From assembly GCA_023264755.1 (NCBI GenBank), contig JAHFVB010000284.1, forward strand, positions 1-6,753: a stretch of DNA of 6,753 nt, in the 5' to 3' direction. The DNA is from Mycobacterium sp. GTDB taxonomy: Bacteria > Actinomycetota > Actinomycetes > Mycobacteriales > Mycobacteriaceae. Under the pieces are notes generated by a model that saw nothing but the letters and a program-made list of their open reading frames with translations, made no database searches and was not told the DNA's origin. Positions 1 to 5,571 of this stretch are shown here, piece after piece (the stretch's first letter is position 1; each line of letters starts with the position of its first letter). Made by a program: the position numbers and the translations under genes.

Positions 1-415
1 GCGGCGGGAACCATCCGACGACGAGCCGACCGCTCGCCGAATTACTGCTGGCGGCGGCCATGCCCCCGAGTACCAGGAAGACGCCGATGACGAACAGCGA
101 GTGGGCGGCGGCGGCCGCGAACGCCGCGGCGGCGGCGAGCGCGGAGCCGACGGCGAGTACCAGGCGTTCGCCGAAGCGGTCGACCACCCAGCCCCACGCA
201 ATGAGCGTGGCCACCATGCCGAAGCTGGGCAGCGACGAAATCAGCCCGGCCCGGGCCAGATCGAGCCCGAGGTCGACGTGCAGGCTGGGGATCAGGAAGG
301 CCACGCCGTTGATGAAGACGTTCGCGCACAGCGTGGACAGCAGGGCGATGAACAACATCGACCAACGCCGTACGGTACCGATAGTCGAGCTCGCCATGTC
401 CCGATGTTCCCGCAT
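1..415 (-). CDS. MFS transporter, N-terminal part (runs off left edge)
   Basis: This is the N-terminal third of a major facilitator superfamily permease in the inner membrane; the substrate cannot be told. Reading from the ATG at 397, hydrophobic segments fall near residues 13-36, 50-70, 78-97 and 101-121, giving four of the expected twelve helices. The loop between helices 2 and 3 has MFS motif A in the form GWVVDRFGER (residues 69-78), and the sequence stays open to the edge at GWFPP. Helix 3 is very alanine-rich and is encoded by a GCG/GCC run near 106-145. Two in-frame ATGs compete, at 415 (adds MREHRD) and 397; an in-frame stop at 422-424 excludes anything longer, and neither ATG has a strong ribosome binding site. 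The gene lies downstream of fmdBA on the same strand after a 65-nt gap holding a strong dyad. By position it may be the counterpart of M. tuberculosis Rv2994, which is inference. Confidence 0.88.
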   Translation of the reverse strand, partial: MREHRDMASSTIGTVRRWSMLFIALLSTLCANVFINGVAFLIPSLHVDLGLDLARAGLISSLPSFGMVATLIAWGWVVDRFGERLVLAVGSALAAAAAFAAAAAHSLFVIGVFLVLGGMAAASSNSASGRLVVGWFPP

Positions 416-435
416 GGCATCTCACGATGTCGAAC

Positions 436-460
436 CGCTATCTCAAATATTGAGACAGCG
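436..460. promoter_or_regulatory. 25-bp near-perfect dyad, candidate operator (or RNA hairpin) before the MFS gene
   Basis: The left arm CGCTATCTCAA (436-446) and right arm TTGAGACAGCG (450-460) are complementary at 10 of 11 positions around the 3-nt centre ATA. In a transcript running toward the MFS gene the one mismatch becomes a G-U pair, so an 11-bp hairpin with a 3-nt loop is also possible. No T run follows, so it does not look like an intrinsic terminator. It ends 20 bp upstream of the ATG at 415 and begins 20 bp after the fmdA stop codon. Its size, AT-rich centre and position fit an operator for an IclR-, TetR- or GntR-type repressor; which one is unknown. Confidence 0.6.
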
Positions 461-480
461 CAGCTATGCCGGGGCGGCCG

Positions 481-1728
481 TCACGACGAGACCGCGCAGG
501 CGCCACGGTCGGCGGATACCGGTCCCGCGGCCGACGGCCGGATGTCGAAGTCGAAGATCGCGGTCGGCAGGTAGAGCGAACAGCAGGCGTTGGGGATGTC
601 GACGACGCCGCTCACCCGGCCTTCGATGGGCGCCGCACCGAGCAACAAGTACGCCTGTGGTCCCGAGTAGCCGAACTTCTCCAGATAGGCCACCGCGTTG
701 AGACAGGCGTTCCGATAAGCGACCGTGGCGTCGTTGTACAACTGCGTATCGGTGTCGTGGTCGACTCCGATCCCGATGAAGGTGACGAACTCCGAGTACC
801 GCGGTTCGACGTTGCCGGGCATCAGGATCGGGTTCGTGGTGACCCCGTAGGTCTCCATGCCACCCTTGATCAGGTCGACGTGGAAATCGATGAAGCCGCC
901 CATCTCGATGGCGCCGCAGAAGGTGATCTCGCCGTCGCCCTGGCTGAAGTGCAGGTCGCCACCGGAGAACAAGGCGCCCGGCACGTGCACTGGATAGAAC
1001 ACCCGCGATCCCCGGGTGAAGTTCTTGATGTCGTGATTTCCGCCGTTCTCCCGCGCGGGGACGGTCCGGGCGCCGTCGCGCCCGATCGCCGCCAGCATGT
1101 CGCCGGTGGCGGTGCCGCCGAGCACCGACTCCTCCAAGGGCGGCAGGGCCAACGGGGGCACGCGCTGGGGGTCGGTGGCGATCAGGGCCCGCTCGCGAGC
1201 GTTCCAACGGGCGAGCAGCTCCGGTGAGGGGGCCGTGCCGAACAGTCCGGGGTGGGTGATGCCGGTGAACTCCACCCCAGGCAGGTGCCGGGACGTGCAC
1301 TTCTGGCCCGAGAAGTCCCAGATCGCCTTGTAGGCATCGGGAAACCGGTCGGTGAGGAAACCCCCGCCGTTGGCCTTGGCGAAGATTCCGGTGTAACCCC
1401 AGCCCTGACCGGGAGCGTCCCCGACCTCCTGCGGCACCGGGCCCAAGTCGAGGATGTCGACGACTAGCAGGTCACCCGGCTCGGCGCCGTCGACGAAGAT
1501 CGGTCCGGACAACATGTGGGCATGGCTGAGGTCGACGTCGCGGACGTCGTTGGCGGAGTCGTTGTTGCCGATCTGACCGTCGGTCCACTCCCGGCATTCC
1601 ACCCGGATCGACTGTCCGGGACGGACGTGAACGGCCGGCGGGATGTCGGGATGCCACCGGTTGTGGCCGGGCACCACCTGCTCGCGCATCGAGCGGGCTT
1701 GGTCGACGGTGAATACGACGTCGGGCAT
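481..1728 (-). CDS. fmdA: Formamidase/acetamidase, FmdA/AmdA family
   Basis: This cytoplasmic enzyme of the FmdA/AmdA family hydrolyses short aliphatic amides, formamide to formate plus ammonia or acetamide to acetate plus ammonia. Nitrogen scavenging is its usual role. The 415-residue product matches the usual family length of about 400-415. Conserved blocks visible in order are PGHNRWHPDIPP (20-31), DGQIGNNDSANDVRDVD (50-66), IFAKANGGGFLTD (115-127), ENGGNHDIKNFTRGS (227-241), GDLHFSQGDGE (257-267), GFIDFHVDLIKGGM (278-291) and DIPNACCSLYLPT (377-389). From memory it is very like the M. smegmatis acetamidase, so substrate preference is open; the fmdB neighbour favours formamidase. The ATG at 1728 is preceded by GAGAGGA with about 6 nt spacing. 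The same frame stays open upstream to 2106, but that part overlaps fmdB in another frame and is not coding. The fmdB stop lies only 14 nt upstream, so the two are co-transcribed. No truncation or frameshift is seen. Confidence 0.95.
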   Translation of the reverse strand: MPDVVFTVDQARSMREQVVPGHNRWHPDIPPAVHVRPGQSIRVECREWTDGQIGNNDSANDVRDVDLSHAHMLSGPIFVDGAEPGDLLVVDILDLGPVPQEVGDAPGQGWGYTGIFAKANGGGFLTDRFPDAYKAIWDFSGQKCTSRHLPGVEFTGITHPGLFGTAPSPELLARWNARERALIATDPQRVPPLALPPLEESVLGGTATGDMLAAIGRDGARTVPARENGGNHDIKNFTRGSRVFYPVHVPGALFSGGDLHFSQGDGEITFCGAIEMGGFIDFHVDLIKGGMETYGVTTNPILMPGNVEPRYSEFVTFIGIGVDHDTDTQLYNDATVAYRNACLNAVAYLEKFGYSGPQAYLLLGAAPIEGRVSGVVDIPNACCSLYLPTAIFDFDIRPSAAGPVSADRGACAVSS

Positions 1729-1742
1729 CGGGGGTCCTCTCG

Positions 1743-2027
1743 TCAGGGTCGCGGCAGCTTGGCGTGCCGGGGATCGGTCGTCGTCGGCGTGGCCCGGCGA
1801 GCCCGACCGGGCACGTTGGTCACCACCTGGGGTGAATCGGCACTTCGGGCGCTGGCGTCCAGCGCGGTCCGCACCGCCGGGTCGACGAATGTCACACCTG
1901 GCAGGCCGAATACCCGGCGGGCCACTTCGCCGCAGCCCGGGCACGACGCCGAGGCCTGCACCTCGGCCATTGGGCGCACTAGCTCGAAGCGGCCGCAGGT
2001 ACCGCACCGGTATTGGTAAGTGGGCAT
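1743..2027 (-). CDS. fmdB: FmdB-type zinc ribbon protein
   Basis: This small 94-residue protein belongs to the FmdB/CxxC putative regulatory family. It starts MPTYQYRCGTCG, the characteristic family N-terminus, and has two CxxC pairs, C8/C11 and C29/C32, that would hold one zinc ion in a rubredoxin-like ribbon. The tail after about residue 45 is low-complexity, rich in R, T, P and A, and probably unstructured. In Methylophilus the fmdB product was proposed to regulate the formamidase operon; its molecular role is not settled, and the small fold could equally be an accessory or maturation factor. A strong GGAGGG lies 7 nt before the ATG at 2027. It is the first gene of the fmdB-fmdA unit and is divergent from the FAH gene across 159 bp. 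Confidence 0.92.
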   Translation of the reverse strand: MPTYQYRCGTCGRFELVRPMAEVQASASCPGCGEVARRVFGLPGVTFVDPAVRTALDASARSADSPQVVTNVPGRARRATPTTTDPRHAKLPRP

Positions 2028-2051
2028 CGGAAGTCCCTCCGCGCCAATCGT

Positions 2052-2061
2052 GGACTAGTCC
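2052..2061. promoter_or_regulatory. Perfect 10-bp palindrome upstream of fmdB, possible operator core
   Basis: GGACTAGTCC is self-complementary and ends 25 bp before the fmdB ATG, just upstream of its Shine-Dalgarno. That placement suits a repressor site in the fmdBA promoter. The palindrome does not extend beyond ten bases, so chance cannot be excluded. No GlnR-type box was recognised nearby. Confidence 0.3.
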
Positions 2062-2086
2062 GCATCGACGAAATCCATTGCAGCAC

Positions 2087-2104
2087 GGCAGCTGCTCGGC
2101 TGCC
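2087..2104. repeat. Inverted repeat in the fmdB/FAH divergent region
   Basis: The arms GGCAGC (2087-2092) and GCTGCC (2099-2104) flank a 6-nt centre and overlap the palindrome GCAGCTGC (2088-2095). It lies about 60 bp upstream of the fmdB start. It may be a regulator site or incidental dyad symmetry in GC-rich DNA. The rest of the 159-bp gap (2028-2186) holds the FAH promoter and no further gene that I can support. Confidence 0.25.
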
Positions 2105-2152
2105 ATTCGACGGCGTCGCGGCGACGGGCCGGCCCGGCCCAGAACGCGGTGG

Positions 2153-2180
2153 TTGGTGGGCCCGGCGGGCTCACTAGGCT
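2153..2180 (+). promoter_or_regulatory. Promoter of the FAH-gltX operon, predicted leaderless start
   Basis: A TAGGCT hexamer at 2175-2180 fits the mycobacterial -10 consensus TANNNT, and TTGGTG at 2153-2158 is a fair -35 with a 16-bp spacer. Exactly six bases separate the -10 from the ATG at 2187, placing the predicted transcription start on the A of the start codon. No Shine-Dalgarno lies in the bases before the ATG, which agrees with a leaderless mRNA, a common class in mycobacteria. Confidence 0.6.
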
Positions 2181-2186
2181 GAACTG

Positions 2187-2975
2187 ATGCGCTTGGGTCG
2201 AATTGCCAGCCCCGATGGGGTCGCTTTTGTCAGCATCGAAGGGGACGGTCCGGTCGCGACCGACGAATGGCGGGTCAAGGAGATTGCCGAGCATCCGTTC
2301 GGAACGCCCGAGTTCACCGGCCGGTCCTGGCCGCTGGCCGACGTTCGGCTGCTCGCGCCGATCCTGGCCAGCAAGGTGGTGTGCATGGGCAAGAACTACG
2401 CCGCCCACGCCGCAGAGATGGGTGGGGTCGCCCCGGAGGATCCTGTGATCTTCCTCAAGCCCAACACGTCCATCATCGGGCCCAACGTCGCGATCCAGCT
2501 GCCCGCCGACGCACATCCGGTCCACCACGAAGGCGAACTCGCGATCGTGATCGGCCGGCCGTGCAAGGACGTGCCGGCGGCGCGGGCGTTCGAGAACATC
2601 CTCGGCTACACCATCGCCAACGACGTGTCCGCCCGCGATCAGCAGCGCAAGGACGGCCAGTGGATGCGGGCCAAGGGACACGACACGTTCTGTCCCGTGG
2701 GGCCGTGGATCGACACGTCGATCGATCCATCCGATTTGGAGCTGCGCACCGAGGTCAACGGCGAACTCCGCCAGCACAGTAGGACGTCATTGATGATCCA
2801 CGACGTCGGCGCGATCGTGGAGTGGGTCTCGGCGGTCATGACACTGCTTCCCGGTGACCTCATCTTGACCGGAACCCCGGAGGGCGTCGGCCCCATCGAG
2901 GACGGCGATACCGTAAGCGTCACCATCGAAGGTATCGGGACCTTGTCCAATCCCGTTGTGCGGAAGGCGAAGTGA
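2187..2975 (+). CDS. Fumarylacetoacetate hydrolase (FAH) family protein
   Basis: This cytoplasmic metal-dependent enzyme has the FAH/HpcE fold, a family that cleaves or isomerises C-C bonds in acylpyruvate-like acids, or decarboxylates oxaloacetate. The 262 residues are typical of the short family members. The catalytic domain begins near residue 60 ([17 protein letters not shown], 63-79). Metal-ligand motifs are HHEGELA (113-119, with E115 and E117) and NDVSARD (145-151, with D146). [12 protein letters not shown] (163-174) and [14 protein letters not shown] (223-236) complete the active site. All expected acidic ligands are present. It resembles M. tuberculosis Rv2993c, annotated by homology as a 2-hydroxyhepta-2,4-diene-1,7-dioate isomerase, but no aromatic-degradation genes lie here, so the true substrate is unknown. 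The start is fixed by homology ([14 protein letters not shown]) and by the leaderless promoter. Its TGA overlaps the gltX ATG by one base, so the two are translationally coupled. Confidence 0.93.
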   Translation: MRLGRIASPDGVAFVSIEGDGPVATDEWRVKEIAEHPFGTPEFTGRSWPLADVRLLAPILASKVVCMGKNYAAHAAEMGGVAPEDPVIFLKPNTSIIGPNVAIQLPADAHPVHHEGELAIVIGRPCKDVPAARAFENILGYTIANDVSARDQQRKDGQWMRAKGHDTFCPVGPWIDTSIDPSDLELRTEVNGELRQHSRTSLMIHDVGAIVEWVSAVMTLLPGDLILTGTPEGVGPIEDGDTVSVTIEGIGTLSNPVVRKAK

Positions 2976-4438
2976 TGTCGGTACGCGTTCGCTTCTGTCC
3001 GTCGCCCACCGGCACCCCGCACGTGGGTCTGGTCCGTACGGCGTTGTTCAACTGGGCCTACGCCCGCCACACCGGGGGCACCTTCGTCTTCCGGATCGAA
3101 GACACCGATGCCGCCCGGGACAGCGCGGAGAGCTACGCCGCCATCTTGGATGCCCTGCGCTGGCTTGGGCTGGACTGGGACGAGGGGCCCGAGATCGGCG
3201 GTCCGCATGGCCCGTACCGGCAGTCCGAGCGCGGTGAGATCTACCGCGACGTCATCGCGCGGCTGCTGGAAGCCGGTGAGGTCTACGAGGCGTACTCGAC
3301 GGCCGCCGAAGTCGAGGCCCGGCACGTCGCGGCGGGCCGCAATCCCAAGCTGGGCTACGACAACTACGACCGCACGCTGACCGATGCCCAGCGCGCCCAG
3401 TTCGCCGCCGAGGGCCGCCAACCGGTGCTACGCCTGCGGATGCCCGAGGAAGACCTGAGCTGGACCGACCTGGTGCGAGGGCCGACGACGTTCGCGGCGG
3501 GGACGGTGCCCGATTTCGCGATCACGCGGGGCAGCGGAGAGCCCCTGTACACCTTGGTCAATCCGGTCGACGACGCGCTGATGAAGATCACCCACGTGCT
3601 TCGGGGCGAGGACATCTTGCCGTCCACGCCGCGCCAGATCGCGCTGTATCAGGCGCTCATGCGCATCGGCGTCGCCGATCGAGTGCCCGAGTTCGCCCAT
3701 CTGCCAAGCGTGCTCGGCGAGGGCAACAAGAAGCTGTCCAAGCGCGACCCGCAGTCGAACCTGTTCCTCCATCGCGACCGCGGGTTCATCCCAGAGGGCC
3801 TGCTGAACTATCTGGCCTTGCTGGGCTGGGGCATTGCCGACGACCACGACGTCTTCAGCCTCGAGGAAATGGTCGCCGCGTTCGACGTCGTCAACGTCAA
3901 CTCGAATCCCGCACGCTTCGATCAGAAGAAGGCCGACGCGCTCAACGCCGAGCACATCCGGAGGCTGTCCGAGGAAGACTTCACCGCTCGGCTGCGCGCC
4001 TACCTCGCCGCCCACGGACACGACACCGGGCTCGACGACGCCGGTTTCGCCGAGGCCGCCCGACTGGTGCAGACCCGGATCGTGGTGCTCGGCGACGCGT
4101 GGGAGCTGCTGAAGTTCCTCGACGAGGATTCCTTCGCCCTCGACGAGAAGTCGGCGGGCAAGGAACTGCGGGCCGACGCCGTACCGGTGCTCGACGCCGC
4201 CCTGGCCGCCTTGGAGCCCGTCGCGGAGTGGACCACCGCCAACATCGAGGGCGCGCTGAAGTCTGCGCTGCTGGAGGCCCTGGAACTCAAGCCGCGCAAG
4301 GCGTTCGGACCCATCCGCGTGGCCGCCACCGGCGCCTCGGTCAGTCCCCCGCTGTTCGAATCGCTGGAGCTGCTGGGCCAGCCGCGAAGCCTGCAGCGGT
4401 TGCGCGCCGGACGCGACCACGCCGCGGCAACCGAGTAG
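2975..4438 (+). CDS. gltX: Glutamyl-tRNA synthetase (class I, predicted non-discriminating)
   Basis: GltX attaches glutamate to tRNA-Glu using ATP. In bacteria without glutaminyl-tRNA synthetase, as is known for mycobacteria, it also loads tRNA-Gln for conversion by GatCAB. The 487 residues carry the HIGH-equivalent HVGL (16-19) inside [12 protein letters not shown] and the KMSKS-equivalent KLSKR (253-257). The Rossmann catalytic domain spans roughly 1-310 with [12 protein letters not shown] (39-50), and the helical anticodon-binding half follows to the end. The insert near 100-130 has no cysteines, so the zinc site of E. coli GluRS is absent. The ATG at 2975 shares its A with the TGA of the FAH gene. 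A GTG at 2972 in the same frame is possible but less likely, and GGAAGG lies about 8 nt upstream. The two tRNA genes of its substrates follow on the same strand, which supports the dual-specificity reading. Confidence 0.97.
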   Translation: MSVRVRFCPSPTGTPHVGLVRTALFNWAYARHTGGTFVFRIEDTDAARDSAESYAAILDALRWLGLDWDEGPEIGGPHGPYRQSERGEIYRDVIARLLEAGEVYEAYSTAAEVEARHVAAGRNPKLGYDNYDRTLTDAQRAQFAAEGRQPVLRLRMPEEDLSWTDLVRGPTTFAAGTVPDFAITRGSGEPLYTLVNPVDDALMKITHVLRGEDILPSTPRQIALYQALMRIGVADRVPEFAHLPSVLGEGNKKLSKRDPQSNLFLHRDRGFIPEGLLNYLALLGWGIADDHDVFSLEEMVAAFDVVNVNSNPARFDQKKADALNAEHIRRLSEEDFTARLRAYLAAHGHDTGLDDAGFAEAARLVQTRIVVLGDAWELLKFLDEDSFALDEKSAGKELRADAVPVLDAALAALEPVAEWTTANIEGALKSALLEALELKPRKAFGPIRVAATGASVSPPLFESLELLGQPRSLQRLRAGRDHAAATE

Positions 4439-4466
4439 GGCGGTAAAGGGGCGCCGGAATCTTTGA

Positions 4467-4472
4467 TAGTCT
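4467..4472 (+). promoter_or_regulatory. Candidate -10 box for the tRNA-Gln transcript
   Basis: TAGTCT fits TANNNT and sits 29 nt after the gltX stop. The bases one spacer upstream (TAAAGG, 4444-4449) are a poor -35. If used, the start would be near 4479, leaving a leader of about 80 nt that contains the stem-loop at 4494-4521. Read-through from gltX is the alternative. Confidence 0.3.
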
Positions 4473-4493
4473 GCTCGTCGGCCCGACAGGGCG

Positions 4494-4521
4494 CGAAGGC
4501 CGGAGGCCGGAGCGGCCTTCG
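4494..4521 (+). repeat. GC-rich stem-loop between gltX and tRNA-Gln
   Basis: CGAAGGCC (4494-4501) pairs perfectly with GGCCTTCG (4514-4521) across a 12-nt loop. No T run follows, so it is not a classical intrinsic terminator. It may be a U-tract-less actinobacterial terminator for gltX, a structured part of the tRNA leader, or an RNase processing signal. The remainder of 4439-4560 shows no gene. Confidence 0.5.
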
Positions 4522-4560
4522 GATCGGAAAACGTCTATGACCAGCGGTTATGGGCGGCAA

Positions 4561-4635
4561 TGGGGTATGGTGTAATTGGCAACACAGCGGTTTCTGGTAC
4601 CGCCATTCTAGGTTCGAGTCCTGGTACCCCAGCCA
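4561..4635 (+). tRNA. tRNA-Gln, anticodon CTG
   Basis: A full cloverleaf can be folded. Acceptor TGGGGTA pairs with TACCCCA, D stem GTGT with ACAC, anticodon stem GCGGT with ACCGC around loop TTCTGGT, and T stem CTAGG with CCTGG around loop TTCGAGT. Anticodon CTG reads CAG (Gln). The discriminator is G and the 3' CCA is encoded (4633-4635). In mycobacteria this tRNA is expected to be charged with glutamate by GltX and then amidated by GatCAB. It resembles the glnU gene next to gltX in M. tuberculosis. Confidence 0.96.
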
Positions 4636-4644
4636 ATGACCTGA

Positions 4645-4674
4645 TTAGGTCGGCATTCTCGTCTGAGCTATGCT
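4645..4674 (+). promoter_or_regulatory. Candidate promoter for tRNA-Glu
   Basis: TATGCT at 4669-4674 fits the -10 consensus, with a weak -35-like TTAGGT at 4645-4650 and an 18-bp spacer. The predicted start near 4681 would leave a precursor leader of about 16 nt before the mature tRNA. tRNA-Glu could also be made from a common transcript with tRNA-Gln. Confidence 0.4.
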
Positions 4675-4696
4675 GACCGTCGCAGAAAGTGTTCTA

Positions 4697-4769
4697 GCCC
4701 CCGTCGTCTAGCGGCCTAGGACGCCGCCCTCTCACGGCGGTAGCGTGGGTTCGAATCCCATCGGGGGTA
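4697..4769 (+). tRNA. tRNA-Glu, anticodon CTC
   Basis: The cloverleaf has acceptor GCCCCCG with CGGGGGT (one G-T pair at the end), D stem GTCT with GGAC, anticodon stem CCGCC with GGCGG around loop CTCTCAC, and T stem GTGGG with CCCAT around loop TTCGAAT. Anticodon CTC reads GAG (Glu). The discriminator is A and the next bases are CAAAG, so CCA is not encoded and must be added by the CCA-adding enzyme, unlike the neighbouring tRNA-Gln. It lies 61 nt after tRNA-Gln and just before a strong terminator. Confidence 0.96.
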
Positions 4770-4779
4770 CAAAGTAAGG

Positions 4780-4809
4780 CGCCCGGTCCTCGTGACCGGG
4801 CGTTTTTTT
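4780..4809 (+). terminator. Intrinsic terminator after tRNA-Glu
   Basis: A perfect 9-bp GC-rich stem, CGCCCGGTC (4780-4788) with GACCGGGCG (4794-4802), closes a 5-nt loop and is followed directly by seven Ts (4803-4809). It starts 10 nt after the tRNA-Glu end and closes the plus-strand unit. It also separates that unit from the convergent IclR gene, whose stop codon is about 40 bp further on. Confidence 0.93.
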
Positions 4810-4848
4810 GCGTGTCGGACACCGAACCGTCGCCGGCCCCCAACCGGG

Positions 4849-5550
4849 CTACAGGCGCCGCGCCAGGGCGTCTGCGGCCGCCAGTAGGTCGGCTGCCCAC
4901 CGGGCTCCCGGTCGGCGGCCCATGCGGTCGATGGGGCCCGATACCGAGATCGCGGCGATCACCGTGCCCCGCGCGTCGCGGACGGGTGCGGACACACTGG
5001 CGACGCCCGGCTCGCGTTCGGCCGCGCTCTGCGCCCACCCGCGTTTGCGTACCTCGGCCAGGGTCCGATCGGTGAACTTGGCGTTCGGCAGCACCGCCTG
5101 CTGAGTGGCGGCGTCGCTATAGGCCAACAGAACCTTCGCGCCCGACCCCGCGGTCATCGGCAGCCGCGAGCCGACCGGCACGGTGTCGCGCAGTCCGGCG
5201 GGTGGTTCGAGGGCAGCGACGCAGACCCGGCTGGTGCCTTCGCGTCGATAGAGTTGCACGCTCTCGCCGGTGATCTCGCGGAGCCGCGGCAGGATGGACG
5301 TCCCGGCGGCCAGCAGGGGATCGTCGACTCGGGCCGCCAGCTCGCTCAGCGCGGGACCGAGCAGCCAGCGGCCCTCGGCATCGCGAGCCAGCAGCCGGTG
5401 CGTCTCGAGCCCGGCGGCCAGCCGATGCGCGGTGGCCCTGGGTAGGCCGGTGCGCTCGCACAATTCGGCAAGCCCGCAAGGAGACTCGGCGATCACGTGC
5501 AGCACGCTCACGGCTTTGTCGAGCACGCCGATGCCGCTATCCTGTCTCAT
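4849..5550 (-). CDS. IclR-family transcriptional regulator, LtbR/NdgR type
   Basis: This is a 233-residue DNA-binding regulator with the IclR layout. A winged helix-turn-helix occupies about residues 8-65, with the helix-turn-helix near GLAELCERTGLPRATAHRLA (26-45). An effector-binding domain follows from about residue 80, with the family signature region EREPGVASVSAPV (178-190) and the MTAGSGAKVLLA block (132-143). It closely resembles M. tuberculosis Rv2989. Orthologues next to leuCD, LtbR in Corynebacterium and NdgR/AreB in Streptomyces, control leucine and related amino acid biosynthesis, so control of the divergent leuC and of itself is the natural inference. The ATG at 5550 (MRQDSGIG) has no Shine-Dalgarno; a TAGTAT -10 box six bases upstream suggests a leaderless mRNA. 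The gene is convergent with the tRNA unit and separated from it by the terminator. Confidence 0.95.
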   Translation of the reverse strand: MRQDSGIGVLDKAVSVLHVIAESPCGLAELCERTGLPRATAHRLAAGLETHRLLARDAEGRWLLGPALSELAARVDDPLLAAGTSILPRLREITGESVQLYRREGTSRVCVAALEPPAGLRDTVPVGSRLPMTAGSGAKVLLAYSDAATQQAVLPNAKFTDRTLAEVRKRGWAQSAAEREPGVASVSAPVRDARGTVIAAISVSGPIDRMGRRPGARWAADLLAAADALARRL

Positions 5551-5555
5551 AAGTA

Positions 5556-5566
5556 GATACTAACTT
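5556..5566 (+). promoter_or_regulatory. Candidate -10 boxes for leuC
   Basis: Two overlapping hexamers, GATACT (5556-5561) and TAACTT (5561-5566), could serve as -10 elements reading toward leuC. They would start the mRNA near 5568-5572, leaving a 5' region of about 65-70 nt before leuC. No convincing -35 is visible. TAACTT would put the start on the ATG of the short uORF at 5572. Confidence 0.35.
5557..5562 (-). promoter_or_regulatory. -10 box of the IclR gene, predicted leaderless
   Basis: On the minus strand TAGTAT fits TANNNT and is followed by CTACTT and then the ATG at 5550. The predicted start therefore coincides with the A of the initiation codon. The -35 area is weak (TGAATC-like, 16-bp spacer). 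It overlaps the candidate -10 boxes of the divergent leuC promoter, so the two promoters may exclude each other. Confidence 0.5.
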
Positions 5567-5571
5567 CCCGC

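Noticed and set aside
106..145. GCG/GCC-rich tract as a repeat or recombination site
   Set aside because: It encodes the alanine-rich third helix of the MFS protein in frame, so composition explains it.
441..455. Dyad read as the terminator of fmdBA
   Set aside because: The stem core is AT-rich and no T run follows on either strand, so an operator or leader hairpin is more likely.
464..1300. 278-codon frame overlapping fmdA on the same strand
   Set aside because: Its translation is arginine- and histidine-rich and is a shifted frame of fmdA.
1729..2106. N-terminal extension of FmdA by 126 codons
   Set aside because: The frame stays open by chance through fmdB. Family length, the strong ribosome binding site and the MPDVVF start all fix the start at 1728.
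2972..2974. GTG start for gltX three bases before the ATG
   Set aside because: It is possible, but the ATG at 2975 gives the typical TGATG coupling and adds no unexplained residue.
3428..4420. 330-codon open frame antisense to gltX
   Set aside because: It lies wholly opposite a clear synthetase gene, has no recognisable domain, and is the kind of long antisense frame produced by GC-rich third positions.
4694..5038. 114-codon minus-strand frame containing DGIRTHA
   Set aside because: This part is the antisense translation of tRNA-Glu, a well-known source of spurious proteins, and the rest overlaps the IclR gene.
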